Shown: positions 25,347-34,323 of the stretch, piece by piece
How positions within the stretch are numbered: the stretch's first letter is position 1
Layout: each line of letters starts with the position of its first letter
NCBI GenBank assembly: GCA_934376955.1
Contig: CAKRPJ010000007.1
Span: forward strand, 26,795 to 90,794
Reading direction: 5' to 3'
Length of the DNA: 64,000 bases
DNA from: CAKRPJ01 sp934376955
GTDB taxonomy: Bacteria > Bacillota > Clostridia > Lachnospirales > Lachnospiraceae
The notes under the pieces: model-generated
The model's database searches: none
What the model saw: the letters and a program-made list of their open reading frames with translations, nothing else
Told to the model about the DNA's origin: nothing
Position numbers and translations under genes: made by a program

Positions 25347-25463
25347 TTGCTTAATATGAATGATAAAAAGACAAGAAAGATTTTTTCTACAGTTGTGATC
25401 GTACTCGTTGTACTTGCAATGGTACTTCCGATGATCCTTGGCTCTCTTATGTCTGTGTTATAG
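25347..25463 (+). CDS. Small single-span membrane protein, Prli42-like
   Basis: 38 residues if started at TTG 25347, seven bases after GAGGTG; ATG 25326 and ATG 25356 are in-frame alternatives. A basic head (MNDKKTRK) is followed by one hydrophobic span (VVIVLVVLAMVLPMILGSL) to the C-terminus. Size and pattern resemble Prli42, a mini membrane protein tied to the stressosome in Listeria, but so short a match is weak. It lies between the exonuclease and VanW genes in the same direction. Confidence 0.6.
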   Translation: MLNMNDKKTRKIFSTVVIVLVVLAMVLPMILGSLMSVL

Positions 25464-25481
25464 TTAAATCAGGAGAAATTT

Positions 25482-27026
25482 ATGAAACGATCTGTGTGGT
25501 GCGCCAGTGCGGCGGCCGTTGCGGCGGGAATGATCCTTATCGCACCGATGTCCACGCGCGCGGAAAGTAAGCTTCCGTCCGGTATTTCTGCTGCTGGGAT
25601 CAGCCTTGAGGGAATGACGGAGGAGGAAGCCGGAAAAAAAATAAGTGATTATGTAGAAAAACAGCTCGATCAGGCGTTGACTCTCTCTATAGAGGGATCT
25701 GAGACAAAGGCGTCTGCGGACGCACTGGGGATCTTATGGGAGAATAAAGAAGCCATAAAGGATGGGATCCATGCGGCAACGCCCGCCGGAAGCCTGATAA
25801 AGCGTTATATGAAAACGAAGGAGCTCTCGGTATCACCGGTAGAGCTTCTGGTGGAGCTGGATATGGATGGGGAAAGGCTTACGGCCTTTATCCATGAAAA
25901 CTGCCCGGATGCCGTACCGGATGCGGCAGACGCTTCCATTTCCAGAAAAGATGGGAATTTTATCGTCACTCCGTCTGTAACCGGGAAAACAGTCGATGCA
26001 GAAAATACAAAAAAGAATCTGAATGAAGCGATCAATACAGGGCTGGAGGACAGCTTAAAGCTTCAGGTAGCTGTAGAAGCAAGGGAGCCCCGGATAAAAA
26101 CGGAGGATCTTTCTTCTATTAAAGATGTGCTGGGAACCTATTCTACAGATTTTAAAACGAGTGGAGCGGCACGTTCTACCAACCTCGCAGTAGGGACGGC
26201 AAAGATCAACGGACATGTCCTTCTTCCCGGAGAGGTTCTTTCCGGATACGAATGTATGCATCCGTTTACCTTAGAGAACGGCTACAAGACAGCAGGAGCC
26301 TATGAAAATGGAAGATCTGTGGACAGTATCGGAGGAGGAGTCTGTCAGATCGCAACGACTCTTTATAATGCGGCTCTGCGGGCAGAAATGGATATTGTGC
26401 AGAGACAGAACCATTCCATGCTGGTATCGTATGTGAAGCCATCTATGGATGCGGCCATTGCCGGAACGTATAAGGACATCAAGATCGGCAATCCGTATGA
26501 TACGGCGCTCTATATAGAGGGCTATACCTCCGGAAAAACGCTGACCTTTACGATCTATGGAAAAGAAACAAGACCGTCAAACAGAACGGTAAAATATGAG
26601 TCGGAAACTCTGCAGACGATCGATGCGGGGCCACCGATAGAAACAGTGGATCCGTCCCTTCAGCCGGGGCAGAGAGTCCGCGTAGAGTCTGGACATACCG
26701 GTCTTAAATCAAAGCTGTATAAATGTGTCTATGTGGACGGCGAGCTGAAGGAAAAGACGCTTTTGAACACGGATTCCTACAAAGCTTCCAAGGCAGTCTA
26801 CCGTGTCGGACCGGAAGCACCGCCGCAGGAAACGGCAGTATCGGTTCCTCCGGCAGGAACGGAACCGGCGGCAGTGGAACCTTCTGCACCCACCGCAAAC
26901 GAAGGGCAGACCGAAGAATTTCAGCAGACAGGGCCGGGGGCTTCTGCCGGGCCGGAAATAGCACCGCAGGGGTCCGGATATGAAGGGCCGTCAGCGGAAA
27001 ATATAGGCCCGGGCTTTGAACCGTAA
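25482..27026 (+). CDS. Exported VanW family protein with peptidoglycan-binding-like domain
   Basis: 514 residues. The signal peptide ends near MSTRAES (about residue 28). Residues about 45-200 form PG_binding_4-like repeats, and about 215-360 a VanW domain (NLAVGTAKINGHVLLPGEVLS and GGGVCQIATTLYNAAL). Residues 360-430 resemble a G5-like beta domain, and the rest is a P/A/E-rich disordered tail. VanW proteins are associated with the cell envelope, but their reaction is unknown. It overlaps the upstream end of the next frame. Confidence 0.9.
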   Translation: MKRSVWCASAAAVAAGMILIAPMSTRAESKLPSGISAAGISLEGMTEEEAGKKISDYVEKQLDQALTLSIEGSETKASADALGILWENKEAIKDGIHAATPAGSLIKRYMKTKELSVSPVELLVELDMDGERLTAFIHENCPDAVPDAADASISRKDGNFIVTPSVTGKTVDAENTKKNLNEAINTGLEDSLKLQVAVEAREPRIKTEDLSSIKDVLGTYSTDFKTSGAARSTNLAVGTAKINGHVLLPGEVLSGYECMHPFTLENGYKTAGAYENGRSVDSIGGGVCQIATTLYNAALRAEMDIVQRQNHSMLVSYVKPSMDAAIAGTYKDIKIGNPYDTALYIEGYTSGKTLTFTIYGKETRPSNRTVKYESETLQTIDAGPPIETVDPSLQPGQRVRVESGHTGLKSKLYKCVYVDGELKEKTLLNTDSYKASKAVYRVGPEAPPQETAVSVPPAGTEPAAVEPSAPTANEGQTEEFQQTGPGASAGPEIAPQGSGYEGPSAENIGPGFEP

Positions 27027-27039
27027 TACAGGGGAAAAT

Positions 27040-27606
27040 ATGAGAAAAATAGACAGAGCTCCCCATGGAATGGGGAAATTTATGCCGGGACAGGATCTGG
27101 TCGTTGCCGGAGTGATAGGAAAGTTCGGTGCAAGAAAAGCCATGGAAACAAGATCGGCGGCATTAACCGCCCGGTTTCATCCGACGTTTCTTGATCGGCT
27201 GGAAAAATCGGTAAACGAAACGATCGATCTTACTCCGGATCGTATGGAGAAGCTTGCAGTTACTGAATGGGAGTATGTGGAGGAGGGCGGCATTTTGGCC
27301 GCCCTCTGGAACATATCAGGGGCGTATGAGCAGGGAATATCCTTTTCCCTGTTAAAGATCCCGGTCTCTCAGGAAATTATTGAGGTATGTGAGCTCCTTG
27401 ATCTTAACCCATACCGTCTTTGGTCGGGTGAGTGCCTTTTGCTTGTAACAGACCACGGACAGGATCTGGTGGACTGTCTGACCGAACAAAAGATCCGTGC
27501 CGCTGTGATCGGAAAGGTAGATCAGGGAATTGCAAGAAAAATGACGGGAGTAGGCCAAACGGGATTCCTCGAAAGACCCAGAATAGATGAGGTAGAAAAG
27601 CTATGA
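27040..27606 (+). CDS. AIR synthase-related C-terminal domain protein (stand-alone)
   Basis: 188 residues from the ATG at 27040; an in-frame start at 27016 overlaps vanW. EEGGILAALWNISGAYEQGI and DLNPYRLWSGECLLLVT match the AIRS_C domain of HypE, SelD and PurM-like enzymes. The N-terminal ATP-binding half that normally forms the active-site pair is missing, as only about 70 unlike residues precede it. It may therefore be a binding or regulatory relative and not an enzyme. It overlaps trmL by four bases. Confidence 0.7.
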   Translation: MRKIDRAPHGMGKFMPGQDLVVAGVIGKFGARKAMETRSAALTARFHPTFLDRLEKSVNETIDLTPDRMEKLAVTEWEYVEEGGILAALWNISGAYEQGISFSLLKIPVSQEIIEVCELLDLNPYRLWSGECLLLVTDHGQDLVDCLTEQKIRAAVIGKVDQGIARKMTGVGQTGFLERPRIDEVEKL

Positions 27607-28094
27607 ACGTTGTACTTTATGAGCCGGAAATGCCGGCCAATACAGGAAATATAGGAAGGACCTGCGTGGCCACCGGTACGAGGCTCCATCTTATAGAGCC
27701 GCTGGGCTTTAAGCTCAGCGAAAAGCATCTTGTCCGGGCCGGACTGGATTACTGGGATAAGCTTGACGTAACGGTATACAGTGATTTTCAGGATTTTTTA
27801 AACCGAAATCCGGGAGCAAAGCTCTATATGACAACGACAAAGGCCAGAAAGGTTTATACAGACGTGAAGTATGATCCGGACTGTTTTCTGATGTTCGGGC
27901 CGGAAAGCCGGGGGATCCCGGAGGAGCTCCTGGTGGAACACGAGGAGTCCTGCATCCGGATCCCTATGTGGGGCGATATCCGCTCCCTGAATCTTTCCAA
28001 TTCCGTCGCGATCGTGCTATATGAGGCACTGCGTCAGAATGGTTTTGAAAAGATGACCATGGAAGGTCATCTTCATCATTTAGAATGGAAATAA
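27603..28094 (+). CDS. trmL: tRNA (cytidine/uridine-34-2'-O)-methyltransferase TrmL
   Basis: 163 residues, a typical SPOUT enzyme of this type. The N-terminus MNVVLYEPEMPANTGNIGRT and the C-terminal knot motifs FGPESRGIPEELL, IPMWGDIRSLNLSNSVAIVLYE match TrmL/CspR. It methylates the ribose at wobble position 34 of tRNA-Leu isoacceptors using S-adenosylmethionine. It is the last gene of the run that begins with sua5, which also acts in tRNA modification, and converges with a minus-strand gene. Confidence 0.95.
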   Translation: MNVVLYEPEMPANTGNIGRTCVATGTRLHLIEPLGFKLSEKHLVRAGLDYWDKLDVTVYSDFQDFLNRNPGAKLYMTTTKARKVYTDVKYDPDCFLMFGPESRGIPEELLVEHEESCIRIPMWGDIRSLNLSNSVAIVLYEALRQNGFEKMTMEGHLHHLEWK

Positions 28095-28096
28095 AA

Positions 28097-28588
28097 TTAT
28101 AATTCAAGGTCACCGGTGTTATATCGGGTGACAGGTTTCTTCCAAAAAGCCCTTATGGATTCGATCCGGGGCTTTTTATATTGGAGATAGATCTTATTTT
28201 TCGGAGGCCAGTTAAACATCATCTGGAAGCGTTCATCCTCGGTCATGGCTTTTTCGGAAAAATAGATATACAGAGTTCCGGTCTTTTTTTTGTTTATCTG
28301 ACGGAAAACCTTAGAACCGGCAACGCCGACCTCAACGATCTGATCCCAGCGCAGCGTTTTGATGACCTTTCCGAGAACAGAGCGGCTGATCCCGTCCGGG
28401 CCGATGGAGATCACCGAGCCGTGGGATAAGGAGATCATAAGAAAAAGCAGGGTGATCAAGGTGAAAATAATGGATACTGCCGTTCCCTTTAAAAGAAAAG
28501 TGGTCACAGCCAGAACAGCAGATAAAACTGTAGTGGACAGGGAAACGACCAGCTGAAAAGGGTTGACGATAAATCGTGAATCTTTCAT
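28097..28588 (-). CDS. Two-span membrane protein with PH-like domain
   Basis: 163 residues with two membrane spans near the N-terminus (LVVSLSTTVLSAVLAVTTFL and AVSIIFTLITLLFLMISL), then a beta-rich bacterial PH-like domain (ISIGPDGISRSVLGKVIKTL). The function is unknown. It starts 20 bases after the stop of the YhaN-like ATPase, with an AAGGAG site, so it is the third gene of that minus-strand unit. The C-terminus touches trmL with only two bases between stops, and no clear terminator was seen. Confidence 0.65.
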   Translation of the reverse strand: MKDSRFIVNPFQLVVSLSTTVLSAVLAVTTFLLKGTAVSIIFTLITLLFLMISLSHGSVISIGPDGISRSVLGKVIKTLRWDQIVEVGVAGSKVFRQINKKKTGTLYIYFSEKAMTEDERFQMMFNWPPKNKIYLQYKKPRIESIRAFWKKPVTRYNTGDLEL

Positions 28589-28608
28589 TTGTGGAAACTC
28601 CTTTAAAT

Positions 28609-30444
28609 TTAAATTTCGGTAAGAGAAAACGGGATCTGGTTGGCCCGGAGCATCTGTGCCTCCCGGCGATGACAGGTAAAGATAAGCATCTGACTGCTGC
28701 AGGCCTTAGCGAGCCAGCAAAGTGCAGTGCGAAGCCGTTCGTCATCGTACTGAGTAAAGCTGTCATCAAAGATAAGCGGAAACGCTTCCCCGCTGCCCTG
28801 CAGCAGCTTTGCCGCAGCCAGTCGGAGTGCGAGGTACACCTGATCCATAGTTCCGCTGCTGACGCTTTCAATCGGAACGAGCTTATAGCGGGTGTTTAAG
28901 AACACATTGAGGCTCTCATCGATACTCATACTGTCATAGACACCTCTGGTAATTCCGGTAATGAGGCGGGACGCTTCTTTATTCAGATAAAGGCCGAAGG
29001 AATCCCGGATCGAGGAGGAGAGCTCGGTCATCGTCTCCTGCGCAAGATCGATGGCGGCGATCTGCTCCCGAATCCGGTCATTTTCTGCCAGAACGCGTTT
29101 TAATGCGGCCGCCTGATTTTTGCAGTTATTCAGGTGCTCCAGACGTTTTTCAAGCTCCCACTGAGTCCGCTGCTGCTTTTCGATCATTTCACTGCAGGAA
29201 TTTTGACGCTGCTGTAAGGAGTTTAAATCCTCCATGTGCTTTTTCAGTTCTTCCTCCGATTTCTGTATCATTTCACACAGAGTAGAAAATTCTGCCATTC
29301 TTGCCCGAAACGCGGTCATGGCATCCTCAGAAACAGAGGGATCCCCCAGATATTGATTAAAACAGCCGGATAAAATATCCGTATTTTCCTTGAGAATGCG
29401 CGCGTATTTTCGGCTCTTTGCCGTGAGCAGGCAGCCGAGGACGAGAAATAAAACAGCGGCTGAGCCTAAAATTGCGGCAAAGGGAAGAAGGGAACGGGCA
29501 CCGCTAACGATAGAATATCCTGCGGCGCCGGTACAGCCGGCACAGAGAAGAAACAGGAGCACAGACAGGATCCTGCGCGATCTCTTTTTACATTGTGCCT
29601 GCGCCTCCAGATAATTTTTATAGCCGGCCTCACATCGTTCCAGACAGTCCGTTACAGAGGCCTGACCGGTAAACTGGCTTTTTTCCAGAACCTGTCGGGC
29701 ATTATTTATTTTCTCCTCCAGAGCAGTCTTTTCGTTTTGGGTATTCTCGATAACCCCCTTGACCTGAGAACGCATCGTCTGGTAGGAGGAGAGCTGGTTT
29801 TCATACTGCGGGGAGGCGATCTCTGCATCTACGCTGCGGATCTCGGCGAGAAGGGCGGTATATTCCCTTGAGGCATCCGGCACCAAACCGGCCTCCAGCT
29901 CCTTCTTCTGGTTTTTTAAAAGCGCGGTTGCCTTGGTGATGTTTAAAGAAATATTGCCGGTGGTGTTCATATTGGCAATATAGTTTTTCAGCTCACTGAC
30001 CATTCCGTCCTCGGTGGCGCTTTTCAGCTGTCCGATACTGATGGTATTATTATAGGTAATTTCATTTAAGCCGTTGAGAATGCGGTTCATAAGAGCCTTT
30101 GAGGGCTCCTCCTCCAATCCCCGCGTTTCGTTTATGATCCTTACGGAGCGATCTTCCTTCCTGAATTTCCGCTCGATCCTGTATATGAAGCCATTGCTTT
30201 CCAGCCGGATCCAGCCGGCGTAGGAGCCGCTGTTTTCCCACGGCTCAAATTTGGAATAGAGATCGTTTCGGGAGGCGCGTCCCCGTCCCCGTTCGATGCC
30301 AAAGAGCATTCCGCGTATAAAAGTATGGAGCGTTGATTTTCCGGCTTCATTTTTTCCGTAGATCACATTGATCCCGTCTTCCAAGGAGATGGTACGGTCA
30401 TGGAATTTCCCGAATCCGTCAATATGAAGTTCAAGCAGTTTCAT
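28609..30444 (-). CDS. SbcC/RecN/YhaN-like ATPase with coiled coil and membrane spans
   Basis: 611 residues. The N-terminal AAA half has Walker A GKNEAGKST near residue 30. A long coiled coil holds two hydrophobic spans (about residues 285-345), and the C-terminal half has the LIFDDSFTQYDD Walker B region. YhaN of Bacillus is about 960 residues, so the arm is shorter here. It pairs with the upstream nuclease, as SbcC does with SbcD, suggesting DNA end processing. The membrane spans would tether it to the membrane. Its ATG lies nine bases after the nuclease stop. Confidence 0.82.
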   Translation of the reverse strand: MKLLELHIDGFGKFHDRTISLEDGINVIYGKNEAGKSTLHTFIRGMLFGIERGRGRASRNDLYSKFEPWENSGSYAGWIRLESNGFIYRIERKFRKEDRSVRIINETRGLEEEPSKALMNRILNGLNEITYNNTISIGQLKSATEDGMVSELKNYIANMNTTGNISLNITKATALLKNQKKELEAGLVPDASREYTALLAEIRSVDAEIASPQYENQLSSYQTMRSQVKGVIENTQNEKTALEEKINNARQVLEKSQFTGQASVTDCLERCEAGYKNYLEAQAQCKKRSRRILSVLLFLLCAGCTGAAGYSIVSGARSLLPFAAILGSAAVLFLVLGCLLTAKSRKYARILKENTDILSGCFNQYLGDPSVSEDAMTAFRARMAEFSTLCEMIQKSEEELKKHMEDLNSLQQRQNSCSEMIEKQQRTQWELEKRLEHLNNCKNQAAALKRVLAENDRIREQIAAIDLAQETMTELSSSIRDSFGLYLNKEASRLITGITRGVYDSMSIDESLNVFLNTRYKLVPIESVSSGTMDQVYLALRLAAAKLLQGSGEAFPLIFDDSFTQYDDERLRTALCWLAKACSSQMLIFTCHRREAQMLRANQIPFSLTEI

Positions 30445-30452
30445 TTTTCGTA

Positions 30453-31523
30453 TCAGCTCCTTTCATCTTTTGTCATGAGAAGCGCATGGATCCCATAGTA
30501 CAGAGCCTTCTTCTCCACCGGGCTCATATTATCCTTCATCAAAGCCTGAATGTAAAAGCCGATCATATCGCTTGGATGCTCTGCAAACAGAGCATGGAAA
30601 TCGTACTGAGGCTCTGTTTCATCGAGGATTTCCACAATATTCCATTGACCGGAAAGGTAATCCAGATCAAACTGGATATCCGGATCTCTCATGCCCCGGA
30701 TGCGGAAGCGGTAGATATTGGAAGCTCCGCGTTTTCGGATCTCATCTGCGATAAGCTGGGAGAGCTCGGTATTGGAGGTGGCGGGAGTGACATTGATGAT
30801 AAGGGGAATATACTGGGCCTGTGAGATCGCCTTGAATTGTAAGGAGGTCACCCGACCGGTCAGGTCATCGATCTCACCGATAAAGAAGCCGTGGGGCCCT
30901 GTCTCCGTCAGATCCAGAGGCTCAGGAGAACCGGGGTAGGCCATCCTGTTTTCCACGAGAATCCCCGGCTTGTGGATGTGCCCGAGGGCAATGTAGGAAA
31001 ACGGGGAAGCAGCCAGAGCATTCTTGTCAAAGGGTGCATGTCTGGAATCTCCGCCATGGAGCATCAGGATCCGGATCCGACGGGTATCGGGGATGGAAAG
31101 TCCTCTCGTTTTATCCTCGGTGATCTCTGCCGTGTGGTAGCTGAAGCCATAGACCTCCGTATTCAGATCATCAAAATAGACGGAGCTCATTTCCTCATTC
31201 ATTAGAAAGGTGACATTGGAGCACCAGCTAAAGCTGTAGAGAGCAGAGCTTTTCCGTATCCGGTCATGATTTCCGGCGATAATGACGACGCGGGTTCCGG
31301 GGATCGTGGAGAACAGATAATTGACTTCCTTGAGGTCACGGGCCAGCGGCTGGCGGTGGAACAGATCTCCGGAGATCAGAAGAAGATCGGCGCGATTTTC
31401 TCTGGCTTCCTCGATAATGGACTGGAAGGTCAGGCGTATAGCCTGTTCACGCTTCTTTCCCCACGGCCGGTCACTGTCCGGGATCATTCCCCAGTGGATA
31501 TCAGCAGTATGGATAAATTTCAT
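30453..31523 (-). CDS. Metallophosphoesterase DNA exonuclease, YhaO/SbcD (Mre11) type
   Basis: 356 residues from the ATG at 31523, with GGAGG seven bases before it; an in-frame start at 31574 lacks a site. Metal-binding motifs are visible in order: IHTADIHWG (Asp/His), LLISGDLFHRQP, IIAGNHDR and IALGHIHKP. This is the calcineurin-like fold of Mre11/SbcD nucleases. Residues about 270-350 form the cap region. It is the first gene of a three-gene minus-strand unit with the YhaN-like ATPase. Confidence 0.88.
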   Translation of the reverse strand: MKFIHTADIHWGMIPDSDRPWGKKREQAIRLTFQSIIEEARENRADLLLISGDLFHRQPLARDLKEVNYLFSTIPGTRVVIIAGNHDRIRKSSALYSFSWCSNVTFLMNEEMSSVYFDDLNTEVYGFSYHTAEITEDKTRGLSIPDTRRIRILMLHGGDSRHAPFDKNALAASPFSYIALGHIHKPGILVENRMAYPGSPEPLDLTETGPHGFFIGEIDDLTGRVTSLQFKAISQAQYIPLIINVTPATSNTELSQLIADEIRKRGASNIYRFRIRGMRDPDIQFDLDYLSGQWNIVEILDETEPQYDFHALFAEHPSDMIGFYIQALMKDNMSPVEKKALYYGIHALLMTKDERS

Positions 31524-31555
31524 CAAAAATCCTCCGATCAAAAATAATTTGCCAT

Positions 31556-31660
31556 AAAAAAGAGGGCGCTGCAAAGCAGGTTATTCGATCCGGATATGGC
31601 ATATTACATAACAAGCAAATGCTATATCCGGCAGGAGTACCCTTGGCTTGCAACAGCCCC
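31556..31660 (-). terminator. Large hairpin and terminator after asnS
   Basis: Read on the minus strand, CCGGATATAGCAT pairs with ATGCCATATCCGG, nested in a wider GGCTGTTGCAAG / CTTTGCAGCGCC pairing followed by CTCTTTTTT. It ends the asnS transcript and separates it from the nuclease unit. Confidence 0.75.
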
Positions 31661-31668
31661 GTGGTAAA

Positions 31669-33060
31669 TTATAAGTCGCAGTTGTTTACGGTGCGCGGGA
31701 ACGGGATCACGTCACGGATATTTCCCATTCCGGTCAGATACATAACGCAGCGCTCGAAGCCAAGGCCGAAACCGGAGTGGCGCACGGAACCATATTTGCG
31801 GAGATCTAAGTAGAAGCCATAATCCTCTGCCTTTAATCCCAGCTCGTTCATTCTGGAGAGAAGCTTGTCATAGCTGTCCTCTCTCTGGCTGCCTCCGATG
31901 ATCTCGCCGATTCCCGGAACAAGGCAGTCCATAGCAGCAACTGTCTTTCCGTCTTCGTTTAACTTCATATAGAAGGCTTTGATCTCCTTCGGGTAATCGG
32001 TAACGAATACCGGCTTCTGGAAGATCTTCTCTGTCAGATAGCGCTCGTGCTCGGTCTGAAGGTCGCAGCCCCAGAATACTTTATAATCAAATTCGTCGTT
32101 GTGCTCCTCCAGAAGGCGGATCGCCTCGGTATAGGTAACATGTCCGAATTCGGAATTTAAAACATGGTTCAGACGGTCTAAAAGTCCCTTGTCGACAAAC
32201 TGGTTGAAGAAGTTCATCTCAGTCGGAGCATTTTCCAGAACGTAGCGGATCACATATTTTAACATTCCCTCAGCCATTGCCATATTGTCGTTGAGATCGG
32301 CAAATGCCATCTCCGGCTCGATCATCCAGAATTCAGCCGCATGGCGGGTCGTGTTGGAGTTTTCGGCACGGAAGGTCGGTCCGAAGGTATAGACGTTGCG
32401 GAAAGCCATAGCGTAGGTTTCCGCGTTTAACTGTCCGCTTACGGTCAGGTTTGTCGGTTTTCCGAAGAAATCCTGGGAGTAATCGATGGATCCGTCGGGG
32501 TTTTTCGGAACATCCGCCAGATCCAGAGTCGTTACCTGGAACATTTCCCCTGCGCCCTCACAGTCGCTTCCGGTAATAAGCGGGGTATGCACATATACAA
32601 AGCCCTGCTCCTGAAAATACTGATGGATCGCATAAGCGATCAGGGAACGTACACGGAATACAGCCTGGAATGTGTTTGTTCTGGGACGGAGGTGGGAGAT
32701 CGTTCTCAGATATTCAAAGCTGTGGCGCTTCTTCTGAAGCGGGTAATCGGCGCCGGAGGTACCCTCCACAAGCACCTCATCGGCCTGGATCTCGAAGGGC
32801 TGCTTAGCCTCCGGAGTAGCAACAAGCGTACCCTTTACGATAATTGCGGCACCTACGTTTAATTTGGAGATCTCTGCGAAATTATCCATTGTATCATGGT
32901 ACACGATCTGAAGCGTATCAAAGCAGGTACCGTCGTTCAATACGATAAAACCAAAGGCTTTGGAGTCGCGGATGCTGCGGATCCAGCCGCCGACCTGGAC
33001 TTCCTTGCCCAGATATTTCTCACGCTCGTTAAAGAGCTCTTTTACAGTTGTCAGTTCCAT
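31669..33060 (-). CDS. asnS: Asparaginyl-tRNA synthetase
   Basis: 463 residues. The N-terminal OB-fold anticodon-binding domain (about residues 15-100, VQVGGWIRSIRDSKAFGFIVL) is followed by a class II catalytic core with RAENSNTTRHAAEFWMIEPE (motif 2) and GFGLGFERCVMYLTG (motif 3, near 435). It charges tRNA-Asn with asparagine in the cytosol. A minus-strand TATAAT sits at 33088-33093 in the short leader; no T-box was seen in the roughly 70 bases before it. Confidence 0.96.
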   Translation of the reverse strand: MELTTVKELFNEREKYLGKEVQVGGWIRSIRDSKAFGFIVLNDGTCFDTLQIVYHDTMDNFAEISKLNVGAAIIVKGTLVATPEAKQPFEIQADEVLVEGTSGADYPLQKKRHSFEYLRTISHLRPRTNTFQAVFRVRSLIAYAIHQYFQEQGFVYVHTPLITGSDCEGAGEMFQVTTLDLADVPKNPDGSIDYSQDFFGKPTNLTVSGQLNAETYAMAFRNVYTFGPTFRAENSNTTRHAAEFWMIEPEMAFADLNDNMAMAEGMLKYVIRYVLENAPTEMNFFNQFVDKGLLDRLNHVLNSEFGHVTYTEAIRLLEEHNDEFDYKVFWGCDLQTEHERYLTEKIFQKPVFVTDYPKEIKAFYMKLNEDGKTVAAMDCLVPGIGEIIGGSQREDSYDKLLSRMNELGLKAEDYGFYLDLRKYGSVRHSGFGLGFERCVMYLTGMGNIRDVIPFPRTVNNCDL

Positions 33061-33346
33061 TGTTTTTCTCCTTCATTTATCGGTTTCATTATATAAGGAC
33101 TGGATACAGGCGAAACGAAACCAGTTTATGTCAGTATAGCGTATTTTTAGTGGAGATTCAAGGGAAAGTCAGGGGAAAGTCATATATTCTTATGACAAAT
33201 AGTTAACATTCGCAAATGTTATAAATACTATTGAAAAATGAAGCTGGATATTGTAAAATTGGAAAAAGATGGACTAATTTGAAAATATTTTGGATTCAAT
33301 TTTAAGATTTTCAAAAATTGAGACAAAAATAAAAGGGGATGAGGGA

Positions 33347-34222
33347 ATGGAGCTATATCAGTTAAAATATTTTGCCCAGGCGGCTCTCTATGGGAATATT
33401 ACGATGGCTGCTAATGCTCTGCATGTAACTCAGCCGTCGATCAGTAAGGCGATCAAAGCTCTGGAAAAGGAGCTTCAGGTGGAACTGATGTGCAGGAACG
33501 GAAAATACTGCGAGCTTACCTACGAGGGGAGAAAGCTTCAGGCTAAGCTGCGTCCTATTTTAATGGAGCTTGAGGTACTCCCGGCGGAGCTGCAGAACGG
33601 ACATACCAGACAGCAGATCCAGCTGAACGCACTCTCTGCAGCCCTGCTGATCCCTGAAATGATCCGGGAATTTCGGGAGCAGTACCCCAAGGTATATTTT
33701 AGGATACTTGACGACCGGGAGGCGTTCAACTGGGATTTTTGTATCAGGAGCACACTGCCGGAGGTATACTTTAATAATTCGGTAAAGCTCATGGAGGAGG
33801 ATCTGTTTTTAGCATGCAGGACCGATTCCCCTCTGGCAGAAAAGGATATGATCTATCTTTCTGATCTTTCTAATGAAGATTTTGTTATGCTTAGGAGCGG
33901 CGGAAGCATCCGGGAGGTCACAGACGAAAGATTCAAGGAAATGGGCTTTATCCCCAAATTGTCTTACGAGTGCGACAACCTGTTTACCCTGAAGCGTGTT
34001 GTCGAGGAAGGACTTGCCGTAGCGATCTGGCCGGAGTTTTCGTGGAATAGCCGTGTCGGAGAAGAACAGATGGGGAACGGCATCTGTCTGAAACCTCTGG
34101 AAATAACAGATTTTAAGCGTTCACTTTATCTGATCCGAAAGAGAGATCTTAAAGCAGCGGAAGAAATGGAGGCATTTTCTCAATATACGATAGCATATTT
34201 TGATAGATTCAAAAAACAGTAA
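33347..34222 (+). CDS. LysR family transcriptional regulator
   Basis: 291 residues from the ATG at 33347, after GAGGGA; a frame back to 33290 has no site. Winged helix-turn-helix at residues about 1-60 (LKYFAQAALYGNITMAANAL, HVTQPSISKAIKALEKEL), then a LysR substrate-binding domain (about 90-290). It is followed by the peptide import and hydrolysis operon in the same direction, so it likely regulates that operon in response to a ligand. The gap before it (33061-33346) is AT-rich, with no other ORF seen. Confidence 0.9.
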   Translation: MELYQLKYFAQAALYGNITMAANALHVTQPSISKAIKALEKELQVELMCRNGKYCELTYEGRKLQAKLRPILMELEVLPAELQNGHTRQQIQLNALSAALLIPEMIREFREQYPKVYFRILDDREAFNWDFCIRSTLPEVYFNNSVKLMEEDLFLACRTDSPLAEKDMIYLSDLSNEDFVMLRSGGSIREVTDERFKEMGFIPKLSYECDNLFTLKRVVEEGLAVAIWPEFSWNSRVGEEQMGNGICLKPLEITDFKRSLYLIRKRDLKAAEEMEAFSQYTIAYFDRFKKQ

Positions 34223-34234
34223 AAGAATTTGATA

Positions 34235-34290
34235 TTGTCTGAAAATATTCTCAATAGGAATGGATTATATTCCAAAGTACCATTAGACAA
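34235..34290 (+). promoter_or_regulatory. Candidate operator dyad upstream of the peptide operon
   Basis: TTGTCTGA (34235-34242) and TTAGACAA (34283-34290) are an imperfect inverted pair (7 of 8), the right arm overlapping the -35 of the promoter. A smaller GGAAT/ATTCC pair (34257-34261, 34269-34273) lies between. Placement suits LysR control, but no binding data exist. Confidence 0.45.
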
Positions 34291-34312
34291 AAGGTGAATT
34301 CTAAATTATAAT
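34284..34312 (+). promoter_or_regulatory. Promoter of the peptide import and hydrolysis operon
   Basis: TAGACA (34284-34289), 17 bases, TATAAT (34307-34312). The predicted transcript start near 34319 precedes a structured leader. Confidence 0.65.
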
Positions 34313-34323
34313 ACAATTCATAG

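Noticed and set aside
33061..33130. T-box riboswitch before asnS
   Set aside because: The minus-strand leader to the TATAAT is too short, and no T-box sequence or specifier loop was found.
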